Positions 9,178 to 17,315 of a DNA stretch of 64,000 nt are shown in pieces. Origin of the DNA: Sphingomonas caeni (lineage in GTDB: Bacteria > Pseudomonadota > Alphaproteobacteria > Sphingomonadales > Sphingomonadaceae); contig NZ_JAPDOK010000001.1 of assembly GCF_026013415.1 (NCBI RefSeq), positions 62,001-126,000 on the forward strand, read 5' to 3'. The notes below the pieces were generated by a model. The model did not search any database and had not been told where the DNA came from. It worked only from the letters and a program-made list of their open reading frames with translations. The position numbers were made by a program, and so were the translations under genes. The first letter of the stretch is position 1, and each line of letters starts with the position of its first letter.

Positions 9178-9885
9178 TCAGGCCGAATCGCGCTGCTCCT
9201 CGCGGCGCCCTTGATCTTCCTTGGCGTCACGCTCGGCGATCATCGTGTCGAGCCGCTTGCGCAGCGTCTCCAGCTCGCAACGCATGATCTCAAACTTCTG
9301 CGTCGCGGGATCGAACATCTGGCTGCACGGCGTGCCATAGGGGACGAAGCCGTGCTGGACATCGGCCGCGTCCATCAGCACCGGCCGCGCCGGAATGCCG
9401 ACCATCACCGCACCCGGTGCCACATCCTTGGTGACGACCGCATTGGCGCCGATCCGGGCGCCTTCGCCCACGGTGACCGGCCCCAGCACCTGCGCGCCCG
9501 ATCCGATGATCGCGCCGTCGAGGACGGTCGGATGGCGCTTGCCCGCAACGCCGTTGTCGGGGCTGGTCCCGCCCAGCGTCACGCACTGGTAGATCGTCAC
9601 ATCGTCGCCGATCTCGGCGGTCTCGCCGATCACGGTGAAGCCATGGTCGATGAAGAAGTTGCGGCCGATCTTCGCGCCCGGATGGATGTCGATCGCGGTC
9701 ATCCAGCGCGACCAGTGATTGACGGCGCGCGCGAGGAAGAACCAGTTGCGGCGATACAGCGCGTGCGCGAGCCGGTGATAGCCGAGCGCCCATACCCCCG
9801 GATAAAGGAGAATTTCCATGCGCGACCGCGGCGCGGGATCGCGCGCCTTGATCGAATCGAGATAAGCGACGAGTCGCTGGAACAT
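9178..9885 (-). CDS. cysE: Serine O-acetyltransferase (EpsC/CysE type)
   Basis: The 235-residue protein has the left-handed beta-helix hexapeptide pattern from about residue 65 to 165. The SAT hallmarks are IHPGAKIGRNFFIDHG, TIYQCVTLGGT and GIPARP. It acetylates serine with acetyl-CoA, the first step of cysteine synthesis. It has the short N-terminal region of the EpsC form rather than the longer E. coli N-terminus. The C-terminal tail (residues 170-235) is charged and probably coiled. It is divergent from a TauE/SafE exporter, which suggests a small sulfur-metabolism locus. Confidence 0.92.
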   Translation of the reverse strand: MFQRLVAYLDSIKARDPAPRSRMEILLYPGVWALGYHRLAHALYRRNWFFLARAVNHWSRWMTAIDIHPGAKIGRNFFIDHGFTVIGETAEIGDDVTIYQCVTLGGTSPDNGVAGKRHPTVLDGAIIGSGAQVLGPVTVGEGARIGANAVVTKDVAPGAVMVGIPARPVLMDAADVQHGFVPYGTPCSQMFDPATQKFEIMRCELETLRKRLDTMIAERDAKEDQGRREEQRDSA

Positions 9886-10041
9886 GGCCGGTCCCCTTTA
9901 TCGGGCTCCCACATAATGCCTATCCTGGCCGATTTCCAGAACACCCCATCACCATCTTGTCCCGTCTAAACACTATGTATCTTGTAGGATATCGAACCAA
10001 AGGCCAGTTCTGGCGTTCTGACAGCGCAACAAAGGGGCGGC

Positions 10042-10803
10042 ATGTTCTACGGACTCGATCTCACCGCGATGCTGCCCTTCATCCTGGTGGGCTTCGCGGC
10101 GCAGGCGGTGGACGGCGCGCTGGGCATGGCGTTCGGCGTGATCAACTCGACCCTGCTGGTGAGCTTCCTGGGGGTACCCCCGGCGCACGCCTCGGCGATG
10201 GTCCATGCGGTCGAGACCTTCACCACTGCCGCCTCGGGCGCGAGCCATGCGCTCCATCGCAACGTCAACTGGAAGCTGTTCGCGCGCCTGGTGATCCCCG
10301 GAATGATCGGCGGATTCCTCGGCGCCTATGTGCTCAGCAGCATCGACGCCTCGGTCGCCAAGCCCTTCGTGATGGCCTATCTCGCCGCGATCGGCGTCTA
10401 TCTTCTCTATCGCGCGTGGCGCGGGCGGGTGGAGCCGCGCGAGCCCAGGATCATCGAGCCGCTGGGCCTCGCCGGCGGGTTCCTCGACGCGGCGGGCGGC
10501 GGCGGCTGGGGGCCGGTGGTGACCAGCAACCTGCTCGTCCAGGGCGCTTCGCCGCGCGAGACGATCGGCACGGTCAACACCGCCGAATTCTTCCTGACCG
10601 CCACCATTTCGGCGACCTTCATCGCGACGCTCGGCTGGGCGGCGTTCACGCTCCAGACGCTCGGGATCCTGGTCGGCGGGCTGATCGCGGCGCCGATGGG
10701 CGGCTGGCTCGCCAAGCATGTCCCCGCCCGTCCGCTGATGGCGATGGTCGGCGTGCTGCTGACGATCACCAGCGCCTATACGATCTGGAAGGCGCTTTCC
10801 TGA
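10042..10803 (+). CDS. TauE/SafE (TSUP) family membrane transporter
   Basis: The 253-residue protein has seven or eight hydrophobic helices. It shows the repeated TSUP signature: AQAVDGALGMAFG in the first half and GGFLDAAGGGGWGPV at the start of the second. TSUP proteins move sulfite, sulfoacetate or related organic sulfur anions. The divergent cysE neighbour makes a sulfur anion plausible. The ribosome site AAGGGGCGGC precedes the ATG. The direction and substrate cannot be read from the sequence. Confidence 0.85.
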   Translation: MFYGLDLTAMLPFILVGFAAQAVDGALGMAFGVINSTLLVSFLGVPPAHASAMVHAVETFTTAASGASHALHRNVNWKLFARLVIPGMIGGFLGAYVLSSIDASVAKPFVMAYLAAIGVYLLYRAWRGRVEPREPRIIEPLGLAGGFLDAAGGGGWGPVVTSNLLVQGASPRETIGTVNTAEFFLTATISATFIATLGWAAFTLQTLGILVGGLIAAPMGGWLAKHVPARPLMAMVGVLLTITSAYTIWKALS

Positions 10804-10834
10804 GTCCTTGTTGGTTTCAGCTTCGCTGAAACGT

Positions 10835-10917
10835 GCGGCACCAGCCCGCTCCCCCACCCGGCCTCCCTTACTTTAGTGGCCTAGGGGAGGCCGGGTGGGG
10901 GAGCGGGCTGGTGCCGC
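10835..10917. repeat. Long perfect inverted repeat between convergent genes
   Basis: Two 33-bp arms (10835-10867 and 10885-10917) are perfectly complementary around a 17-bp loop. A small hairpin (10814-10832, GTTTCAGC/GCTGAAAC) precedes it. It lies between the ends of the TSUP gene and ahpD, where it probably blocks read-through from both sides. No T-run follows, so it may be a mobile palindrome used as an insulator rather than a classic terminator. Confidence 0.8.
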
Positions 10918-10945
10918 TCATCGCCGTGAGGCGATCAAACCAAAC

Positions 10946-11467
10946 TCAGTTCACCGCCGCATGCACCGTCGCGACGGCCTTGAGAACCGCGCCGTAGCGC
11001 ACCGCATCCTGGACCACCTGCGCGGGCACGCCGTGCTGCTTCAGCACCTTTTCATGCGCGTCGATGCACATGCCACAGCCGTTCATCGCGCTCACCGCGA
11101 GGCTGAACAGCTCGAAATCGGCCTTGTCGATCCCCGGCGCGCCGATGACGTTCATCCGCAGACGCGCGGGCATGCGCGAATATTCGTCGTTCGAGGCGAG
11201 ATGGGTGAAGCGGTAATAGACATTGTTCATCGCCATCACCGCCGCCGCCGAACGCGCGGCATTGGCGGCCTCGGGGCTCAGCTTGCCCTCGGCTTCGGCC
11301 TCGACGGCTTCAACCAGCGGCCGATAGCCGGTGCCGTGCGCACAGGCGAGCAGCAGGCCGTACTTTCGCTGGTCGCCCAGCGTCTGATCATTGGCGAGCG
11401 AACCGGCGTTGAGCCGGATATCCTTGGCGAAATCGGGGAGCGCTTCGGCGAAGGCCTTGAGCGACAT
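10946..11467 (-). CDS. ahpD: Alkyl hydroperoxidase AhpD-like protein
   Basis: The 173-residue all-helical carboxymuconolactone-decarboxylase-fold protein carries the AhpD active-site motif NGCGMCIDAHE: Cys131, Cys134 and His138, plus the upstream Glu/His relay. In the known system AhpD recycles oxidised AhpC, using lipoamide as reductant. The start at 11467 (MSLKAFAEAL) gives the family length of about 175. It follows ahpC by 119 bp, and both lie divergent from oxyR. Confidence 0.92.
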   Translation of the reverse strand: MSLKAFAEALPDFAKDIRLNAGSLANDQTLGDQRKYGLLLACAHGTGYRPLVEAVEAEAEGKLSPEAANAARSAAAVMAMNNVYYRFTHLASNDEYSRMPARLRMNVIGAPGIDKADFELFSLAVSAMNGCGMCIDAHEKVLKQHGVPAQVVQDAVRYGAVLKAVATVHAAVN

Positions 11468-11586
11468 GGGGCATACTCCAAGCCTCCCCTCCCGTGAGCC
11501 GGGAGGCGGATCACAAGAAGGGAGGGGGTGGCGCGGGGCGAAAGGGGGGAGGATGCCCCGCGCCGGGGGTTCGATAGGGAGATCTG

Positions 11587-12132
11587 TCAGGCAGCCGGAC
11601 GGAGGACCTCGTCGCCCTTGTTCCAGTTGCACGGGCAGAGCTCATCGCTCTGAAGGGCGTCCAACACCCGCAATGTTTCCTGCGGATTTCTGCCGACGTT
11701 GAGCCCGTTGACCTGGACCGCCTGGATGACGTTATCGGGATCAACCGTGAAGGTGGCGCGGTAGGCGACATGCGCGTCCTTGTCGATGATGCCCAGCGCC
11801 CCGGCGAGCTTGGCGCCATTGTCGGCGAGCCAGGGGAAGTCCGCCGCGGCCAGATCCGGGTCCGACTTGCGCCAGGCGAAATGGACGTGCGCGGTATCGG
11901 TCGAGGCGCCGATCAGCACCGCGTCGCGATCCTCGAAATCGCCCTTCAGGCCGGCATAGCCGACAATCTCGGTCGGGCAGACGAAGGTGAAGTCCTTGGG
12001 CCAGTAGAAGACGATCTTCCACTTGCCGGGAAAGGCGGTGGTGACGTCGAGCGTCTCGCCCGCGGGCAGCGCATTCGTCCCCTGCTGGACGGGAACGGTG
12101 ATGGACGGGAAGGTGTCGCCGACGGTCAGCAT
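11587..12132 (-). CDS. ahpC: Peroxiredoxin AhpC (AhpE/Prx1-like two-cysteine type)
   Basis: The 181-residue thioredoxin-fold peroxidase has the peroxidatic Cys52 in FTFVCPTE and C-terminal cysteines in ELCPCNW (166 and 168), matching the M. tuberculosis-type AhpC that pairs with AhpD. It reduces hydrogen peroxide, alkyl peroxides and peroxynitrite. The start at 12132 has an AGGAGATC ribosome site; upstream in-frame extensions lack homology. It is divergent from oxyR, so OxyR control is expected. Confidence 0.94.
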   Translation of the reverse strand: MLTVGDTFPSITVPVQQGTNALPAGETLDVTTAFPGKWKIVFYWPKDFTFVCPTEIVGYAGLKGDFEDRDAVLIGASTDTAHVHFAWRKSDPDLAAADFPWLADNGAKLAGALGIIDKDAHVAYRATFTVDPDNVIQAVQVNGLNVGRNPQETLRVLDALQSDELCPCNWNKGDEVLRPAA

Positions 12133-12215
12133 TGAGCCTGATCTCCTGGTTGGATTTTGCGGTGCAGCACGGTGTCTGCTGCGGTGCGATATAGCCATGC
12201 GGGTTGAGTGTGCCA

Positions 12216-12252
12216 ATCGCTTATTCTCTGGTCATTGATCGATTTTACCGAT
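12216..12252. promoter_or_regulatory. Candidate OxyR-binding region between ahpC and oxyR
   Basis: ATCGATTTTACCGAT (12238-12252) fits the OxyR half-site ATAG-N7-CTAT at eight of ten fixed positions, with symmetrical substitutions. A second ATCG-N-T half-site begins at 12216, exactly 22 bp (two helix turns) upstream. OxyR tetramers are known to contact such phased sites. Position in the divergent promoter region supports the call, but the right half of the second module is poor. Confidence 0.45.
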
Positions 12253-12267
12253 AAATGACTGCCCGGG

Positions 12268-13167
12268 ATGACGACCTATCTTCCGACGCTGAAACAGCTC
12301 CAATATCTGCTCGCGCTCCACGATTCCGGGCATTTCGGACGTGCCGCGGACGCATGCTTCGTGACCCAATCGACGCTTTCGGCGGGAATCCGCGAGCTGG
12401 AAACGCTGATCGGGGTGGTGCTGGTCGAGCGGACGCGGCGTGTGGTGCGCTTCACGCCGCTGGGGGAGCGCATCGTCGAGAAGGCCCGGCGCGTGCTGCG
12501 CGAGGCCGACGAGCTGGGCGATCTCGCCCGCGCCGCCGGGCGGCCACTGTCGGGCGAGATGCGGATGAGCGTGATCCCGACGATCGCGCCCTTCATGCTC
12601 CCGCGCATCCTGCCGCGGCTGCGAAAGGAATATCCCGACCTCCAGCTCTATCTTCGCGAGGAGACCAGCGGCCAGGCGTGCGAGGCGCTGGCGCATGGCC
12701 GTGCGGATTGCGTGCTGCTCGCCCTCCCCTTCGCCTGCGGCGATGTCGAGGCGGCGCCCTTGTTCGACGATGCGCTCCATGTCGCGTTCCGCGAAGGCGA
12801 GATCGAGCCCGCCCCGCCCGCGATCAGCCCGGCCGATATCGACGCGACCCGGCTGCTGATGCTCGAGGACGGACATTGCCTGAAGGACCATGCGCTGGCC
12901 GCCTGCAACCGCCCCGAACTGCGCGCCGAGGCGACGATGCTGGGAACGTCGCTGCACACCATGGTGCAGATGGTCGATAACGGCCTGGGCGTGACGATGC
13001 TGCCGCAAATGGCGATCGACGCGGGGATATTGGAGCACACGCATGTGACCTCCCGCCCGCTCGATGCCGAGAATGCGGCGCGCAAGATCGCGCTGGTGTG
13101 GCGGCGGGCGAGTCCGAGGGAGCGGGACTTCCGGTTGCTGGCGGGGGTGCTCGCGGCGGCGCGTTAG
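12268..13167 (+). CDS. oxyR: Peroxide-sensing LysR regulator OxyR
   Basis: The 299-residue LysR protein has an N-terminal winged helix (GHFGRAADACFVTQSTLSAG, about 20-41) and a substrate-domain-like sensor. It contains the OxyR redox pair: Cys204 in LEDGHCLKDHAL and Cys213 in AACNRPE, equivalent to E. coli Cys199/Cys208. Peroxide forms a disulfide between them and converts the protein to an activator. It is divergent from ahpC-ahpD, its expected target. The stop overlaps the end of the convergent moaE. Confidence 0.93.
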   Translation: MTTYLPTLKQLQYLLALHDSGHFGRAADACFVTQSTLSAGIRELETLIGVVLVERTRRVVRFTPLGERIVEKARRVLREADELGDLARAAGRPLSGEMRMSVIPTIAPFMLPRILPRLRKEYPDLQLYLREETSGQACEALAHGRADCVLLALPFACGDVEAAPLFDDALHVAFREGEIEPAPPAISPADIDATRLLMLEDGHCLKDHALAACNRPELRAEATMLGTSLHTMVQMVDNGLGVTMLPQMAIDAGILEHTHVTSRPLDAENAARKIALVWRRASPRERDFRLLAGVLAAAR

Positions 13168-13601
13168 GTCCACCGCTCCGCCGCCGCCCCATCCGAGGCC
13201 TTGGCTTCCACCCACGCCGCCTCCCCGCCGCGCTTCTCCTGCTTCCAGAAGGGCGCGTCGGTCTTCAGCCGGTCGATCAGATAGGCGCAGCTTTCGAGCG
13301 CCTCCTTTCGGTGCGGCGCGGCGGTGGCGATGAAGACGATATGGTCCCCCGGAACCATCGCGCCGACGCGGTGGACGATCGTCACGCCGAGCAGCCCCCA
13401 GCGCGCGAACGCTTCCTCGGCCAGCCCGATCAGCGCGCCTTCGGTCATGCCCGGATAATGTTCGAGCGTGAGTTCGGTGACCCCGCCATCGCCGCGCACC
13501 GTGCCGATGAAGCTGGCGATCCCCCCCGCCCCCTTGATCTCGACCGCGGCGAGCTCGGCGGGCAAGTCGATCGGCGCGGGCTGGACCGAGACGTTGATCA
13601 T
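13164..13601 (-). CDS. moaE: Molybdopterin synthase large subunit MoaE
   Basis: The 145-residue protein has the MoaE signature FIGTVRGD, LTLEHYPGM and the catalytic region APHRKEALESCAYLIDRLK with PFWKQE. With MoaD it inserts two sulfurs into cyclic pyranopterin to make molybdopterin in the cytoplasm. The true start at 13601 overlaps the moaD stop by four bases (ATGA). It converges on oxyR with a three-base overlap of the 3' ends. Confidence 0.94.
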   Translation of the reverse strand: MINVSVQPAPIDLPAELAAVEIKGAGGIASFIGTVRGDGGVTELTLEHYPGMTEGALIGLAEEAFARWGLLGVTIVHRVGAMVPGDHIVFIATAAPHRKEALESCAYLIDRLKTDAPFWKQEKRGGEAAWVEAKASDGAAAERWT

Positions 13602-13849
13602 CCGCCGGTCACCGGGGGGAAGAGCGCGACTTCCTTCGCATGGCCGAGTTCGGCATCGAGCGGCACAAAGGCCTGGTCGATCGCGGCGCGCAACTTCGCC
13701 GGCTCGCGCATCGCTTCGGCATGGCCGGGGCTCAGCCCGCCGAGCCAATCGATCAGGTCCGCCACGGTACGCACCGCCTGCGGGGGATCGAGCGTCTCCG
13801 CCCCCGTCCCGATGCGTTCGCGCACCCAGGCGAAATAAAGCAACTGCAT
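13598..13849 (-). CDS. moaD: Molybdopterin synthase sulfur carrier subunit MoaD
   Basis: The 83-residue ubiquitin-like protein ends in VTGG, the C-terminal Gly-Gly that is adenylated and thiocarboxylated by MoeB. Its start overlaps the pgsA stop by one base, and its stop overlaps moaE. The order pgsA-moaD-moaE implies one transcript, a common arrangement in sphingomonads. Confidence 0.93.
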   Translation of the reverse strand: MQLLYFAWVRERIGTGAETLDPPQAVRTVADLIDWLGGLSPGHAEAMREPAKLRAAIDQAFVPLDAELGHAKEVALFPPVTGG

Positions 13850-14403
13850 CAGCTATCCATGTGCTTGAGGCCGACGCGCAGATAATCCCAGCCGGTGATC
13901 GCGGTCAGCGCCGCCGCGCCCCATAGCGCGACCAGCCCGACATCGTGCGTCCAGCCCCAGGCCGGCACCGCGTGGCTGAAGATCAGGAAGCCGAGCGCGC
14001 CGAGCTGGAGCGTCGTCTTCCACTTGGCGAGCGCCGAGACGGGGACCGACACCTGGATCCCGCCCAGGAACTCGCGCAGGCCCGAGACCGCGATCTCGCG
14101 CACCAGGATTACCAGCGCGGGGATGATGTGAAGGTCCGCCACCACATTCTTCGCCACCAGCATCAGGATCACCGCGGCGATCATGATCTTGTCGGCGATC
14201 GGATCGAGGAACTGGCCGAGCTTCGAGACGGTGCCCTGCGCGCGGGCGAGATAGCCGTCGAAATAATCGGTCACGCCCATCAGCGCGTAGATCGCGAAGG
14301 CAATCGCATAGCCCAGGTCCCAATCGGGCCACCAGAGAAAGGCTGCGAGCAGCGGCACGGTGACGATCCGGGAAAGCGTGAGGATATTGGGCAGGGTCAG
14401 CAT
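13849..14403 (-). CDS. pgsA: CDP-diacylglycerol--glycerol-3-phosphate 3-phosphatidyltransferase
   Basis: The 184-residue integral membrane protein carries the CDP-alcohol phosphotransferase motif D-x2-DG-x2-AR-x8-G-x3-D-x3-D, visible as TDYFDGYLARAQG through GQFLDPIADK. It makes phosphatidylglycerol phosphate, the committed step to PG and cardiolipin. MLTLPNILTLSRI is the standard PgsA start, so the longer upstream frame is rejected. It is first in a pgsA-moaD-moaE transcript. Confidence 0.94.
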   Translation of the reverse strand: MLTLPNILTLSRIVTVPLLAAFLWWPDWDLGYAIAFAIYALMGVTDYFDGYLARAQGTVSKLGQFLDPIADKIMIAAVILMLVAKNVVADLHIIPALVILVREIAVSGLREFLGGIQVSVPVSALAKWKTTLQLGALGFLIFSHAVPAWGWTHDVGLVALWGAAALTAITGWDYLRVGLKHMDS

Positions 14404-14427
14404 GGCGGGGATGTAGCACCGTGGCTT

Positions 14428-14481
14428 CCAACCTTCCACCGTCACCCCGGCCGCGTTGCAGGGGTGACGGTGGAAGGTTGG
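14428..14481. repeat. Inverted repeat upstream of pgsA
   Basis: Two perfect 21-bp arms (14428-14448, 14461-14481) flank a 12-bp loop. It lies in the divergent region between pgsA and the MFS gene, 25 bp from the pgsA start, so it would be in the 5' leader of pgsA if transcription begins beyond it. It resembles the other stray palindromes of this window in size but not in sequence. Confidence 0.7.
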
Positions 14482-14575
14482 GGACAACCGCCCCACCCGA
14501 ATCCGCATTGCCGCCGCGGCCGCGGCTCGGCTATGCCCGCGCATCGTTTCGCAATACCGAGGGTACGAACACCGC

Positions 14576-15874
14576 ATGATCACCGTCGGCTTGCTCACGA
14601 AGCGCCGCTTCCTGCCCCTGTTCGTCACCCAGTTCCTGGGCGCGTTCAACGACAACCTCTTCAAGAACGCGATGATCTTCTTCGCGACCTATCAGGTCTT
14701 CAACAGCGAAGCGGCGGAGACCCAGTTCAGCGCGATCGCGCAGGGGCTGTTCATCCTGCCCTTCTTCCTCTTCTCCGCGCTCGCCGGCCAGATCGCCGAC
14801 AGCTACGACAAGGCGAAGATCATGCGGATCATCAAGGTGGCCGAGATCATCATCATGCTGATCGGCGGCACCGGCATCCTGATCGGCAATATCCCGCTGA
14901 TGCTCACCGCCTTGGTCGGCATGGGAATCCATTCGACCTTTTTCGGCCCGATCAAATACGCGATCATCCCCCAGCACATGGCCGAGGATGAGGTGCTGGG
15001 CGGCACCGGCCTGGTCGAGGCGGGCACCTATATCGCGATCCTGGGCGGCACGATCGCGGGCGGCACGATCCCGGATTACCGCATTTCCGCCGCCGCGGTG
15101 GTCGCGGTGGCGGTGATCGGCTGGCTCGCCTCGCGCCAGATCCCGCCCGCCCCGCCCGTCGCCAAGCTCAAGCTCGACTGGAACATCATCCGCTCGTCCT
15201 ACCGCCTCGTCGCGGCGACGCTCCACATCCGCCGCCTTTATCTGGCGATCGTCGCGATCAGCGTGTTCTGGACGATCGCGGCGGTGCTGGGCGTACTCTT
15301 CCCGCCGCTCGTCAAGAATGTGTTCCACGCGCAAAAGGACGTCGCGAGCGTCTTCCTCGGCGTGTTCGCGAGCGGGATCGCGATCGGATCGGTAATCATC
15401 AACCGGATGCTCAAGGGCCGCGTCTCGGCGCGCTACTCGCCCGTGTCGGTGCTGGTGATGGCGCTGTTCGTCGGCGATTTCTATTTCGCCGCCTCGACCT
15501 GGGGCGCCGACAGCGGGCCGCTGCTCAAGACACTCGAGTTCATCGCCTATCCGGGCGCGTGGCGTGTGCTGCTCGACCTGGCGATGATCGCGATCACCGG
15601 CGGCATGTTCGTCGTGCCGCTCTACGCCTTCCTGACGACCACGGTCGACAAGTCGCAGACCTCGCGCACGGTGGCGGCGAACAACATCGTCAACTCGGCC
15701 TTCATGGTCGGCGGCTCGCTGGGGATATTGGGGGTGACCAAGCTGGGCGTCGGCGTGGCCGAGGCGATCCTGGTGGTGCTGCTGCTCTGCGTGGCCTCGG
15801 CCTGGTGCGGCTGGCGGCTCTATCAGGCCGAGAAGGCCCACGAACTCGACAGCCGGGTGCATGTCGACGAGTAA
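14576..15874 (+). CDS. MFS transporter, LplT-like (lysophospholipid transporter family)
   Basis: The 432-residue protein has about twelve membrane helices. FLGAFNDNLFKNAMIFF near the N-terminus and GIHSTFFGPIKYAIIPQH are characteristic of LplT and of the MFS half of the fused Aas-type transporter/acyltransferases. LplT flips lyso-phosphatidylethanolamine inward for re-acylation. Here the carrier stands alone: there is no acyltransferase or acyl-ACP synthetase part before the stop or in the next gene. The nearby pgsA is the only other phospholipid gene. The substrate is inferred from family only. Confidence 0.8.
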   Translation: MITVGLLTKRRFLPLFVTQFLGAFNDNLFKNAMIFFATYQVFNSEAAETQFSAIAQGLFILPFFLFSALAGQIADSYDKAKIMRIIKVAEIIIMLIGGTGILIGNIPLMLTALVGMGIHSTFFGPIKYAIIPQHMAEDEVLGGTGLVEAGTYIAILGGTIAGGTIPDYRISAAAVVAVAVIGWLASRQIPPAPPVAKLKLDWNIIRSSYRLVAATLHIRRLYLAIVAISVFWTIAAVLGVLFPPLVKNVFHAQKDVASVFLGVFASGIAIGSVIINRMLKGRVSARYSPVSVLVMALFVGDFYFAASTWGADSGPLLKTLEFIAYPGAWRVLLDLAMIAITGGMFVVPLYAFLTTTVDKSQTSRTVAANNIVNSAFMVGGSLGILGVTKLGVGVAEAILVVLLLCVASAWCGWRLYQAEKAHELDSRVHVDE

Positions 15875-15882
15875 CCCTGTGT

Positions 15883-15908
15883 CCCTCTCCCCTTGATAGG
15901 GGAGAGGG
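15883..15908. terminator. Hairpin between convergent genes
   Basis: A perfect 10-bp stem (CCCTCTCCCC / GGGGAGAGGG) with a 6-base loop starts 8 bp after the MFS stop and ends 6 bp before the stop of the convergent small gene. There is no clear T-run, so it is a plausible but unproven bidirectional terminator. Confidence 0.5.
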
Positions 15909-15914
15909 AAGGAA

Positions 15915-16082
15915 TCAGAGCAAGAACGTCGTGAAGCAGATGAAGAAGGCGCCGAAGCTGAGCAGGAACAGCTTCAGGTCGCCATCGTCGCGCCGCTTGC
16001 GCTCGACGGCGCGGGCCACGCGGACGGTTTCGCGGATCGGGTGGCGGCGCGCGTGTTGCGCGAGGAGGAGCTGGTGTTGCAT
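15915..16082 (-). CDS. Small membrane protein, 55 residues, function unknown
   Basis: This frame, read on the minus strand, gives MQHQLLLAQHARRHPIRETV, then a strongly basic stretch (RVARAVERKRRDDGD), then a single hydrophobic C-terminal helix (LFLLSFGAFFICFTTFLL). A charged N-terminal half with one C-terminal membrane anchor is a credible small membrane protein, unlike the random composition of shadow frames here. No good ribosome site is visible. It ends 6 bp from a hairpin. I do not recognise the family. Confidence 0.5.
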   Translation of the reverse strand: MQHQLLLAQHARRHPIRETVRVARAVERKRRDDGDLKLFLLSFGAFFICFTTFLL

Positions 16083-16191
16083 GGCATGAGTTAACGCCGT
16101 GTTTACTTTTCACGCCAGCCAAGAGCTTGGTTAAGGATGCCCCGCACGGGGACAGAAATTTACCAAGGAAAATCGTTGATTACGCGGGAAC

Positions 16192-17199
16192 TCAGCGCGC
16201 CGCTGGACCCGTGGAATCGCGCTTCTCGAGCCGATGGTCGAGCGTGCGGTGGCGCCCGCCGCCGTCGCCGCCCACCAGCAGGTCCGCCGCCGCCTCGGCG
16301 AGCTCGCGCACCGGCTGGTGCACCGTGGTCAGCATCGGCCATACCGCGCGCGCCAGATCGGTATCGTCGAACCCCGCGATCGAGAGCACGCCGGGGACAT
16401 CGACCCCGCGCTCATGCGCCGCGGCGAGCGCGCCCGCCGCCATCTCGTCATTGCCCGCGAAGATCGCAGTCGGCGGGATTTTGAGTCCGAGCAATTTGTC
16501 GGTCTGCTCGAGCCCCGAGGCGAAAGTGTAATTGCCCTGCACCACCAGGGTCGGATCATGCTGCACGCCGGCGGCCTCCAGCGCGGCGCGATAGCCGGCA
16601 TAGCGGTCGCTCGACGAAGCGTGGTTCTCGGGGCCACGGACGAACGCGATGCGCTTGTGCCCCTTGGCGAGCAGATGCTCGGTCAGCTCGCGCGCGGCGC
16701 CGACATCGTCCATCCCCACCGACCGGCCCTCCTCGCGGCGCACGCCGGGCGCGATGCGGACATAGGGGATGTTGCGGTCGTCGAGCACCTCGAGCAGCTC
16801 GATACTGTCCGCGACCGGCGGCGAGATGATCAGCCCGTCGAGATGCGCCTCATCGACCAGCGCCATCACGCTCGCAACGAAATCCTTGGCCTGCATATCG
16901 ACCGGCTGGTGGAGCAACCGGTAGCCGTGGCGGGCGCAGGCCTCCTGCGCGCCGGCCTGGATGTGATAGACATAATAGGGGCTGGGATTGTCGTAGATCA
17001 GCGCAACCTGGAACGAGCGCCGCCCGGCAAGGGTACGCGCGGCGTGGCTCGGGCGGAAGTTGAGCTGGGCAACCGCCTCCTCGACGCGCTTCTTGGTCGC
17101 CTCGCTGACATGTTTTTCATTGTTGAGGACGCGCGAGACGGTCTTGAACGAGACCCCTGCAATCTTCGACACTTCCTTGATCGTCGGACGGCTGGACAT
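16192..17199 (-). CDS. LacI-family transcriptional regulator
   Basis: The 335-residue repressor starts with the LacI helix-turn-helix and hinge (TIKEVSKIAGVSFKTVSRVL and HAARTLAGRR, residues 5-58). A periplasmic-binding-like sugar sensor domain follows to the end. The start at 17199 has the ribosome site TTTGGAGAG seven bases upstream; the in-frame extension beyond is not homologous. It is divergent from the glycerate-kinase-type gene 116 bp away, which is a possible target. The ligand cannot be told. Confidence 0.9.
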   Translation of the reverse strand: MSSRPTIKEVSKIAGVSFKTVSRVLNNEKHVSEATKKRVEEAVAQLNFRPSHAARTLAGRRSFQVALIYDNPSPYYVYHIQAGAQEACARHGYRLLHQPVDMQAKDFVASVMALVDEAHLDGLIISPPVADSIELLEVLDDRNIPYVRIAPGVRREEGRSVGMDDVGAARELTEHLLAKGHKRIAFVRGPENHASSSDRYAGYRAALEAAGVQHDPTLVVQGNYTFASGLEQTDKLLGLKIPPTAIFAGNDEMAAGALAAAHERGVDVPGVLSIAGFDDTDLARAVWPMLTTVHQPVRELAEAAADLLVGGDGGGRHRTLDHRLEKRDSTGPAAR

Positions 17200-17315
17200 C
17201 GTCTCTCCAAAGGACCGGACGTCGCTACGCTTACTCCGTCTCCGGCATATGACCGCCTGTTGGGGCCCGTGCAAGCAGATGTTGCACCGGGTGCAGCCGC
17301 CGATAGTCTGCCGCA

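Noticed and set aside
9133..9969. 278-codon plus-strand frame opposite cysE
   Set aside because: Shadow frame; the minus strand encodes the hexapeptide-repeat acetyltransferase with full motifs.
14531..15862. 443-codon minus-strand frame opposite the MFS gene, and 27227-29296 opposite rpsA
   Set aside because: Both are charged low-complexity shadows (Arg/Asp/His-rich); the plus-strand genes carry family motifs throughout.
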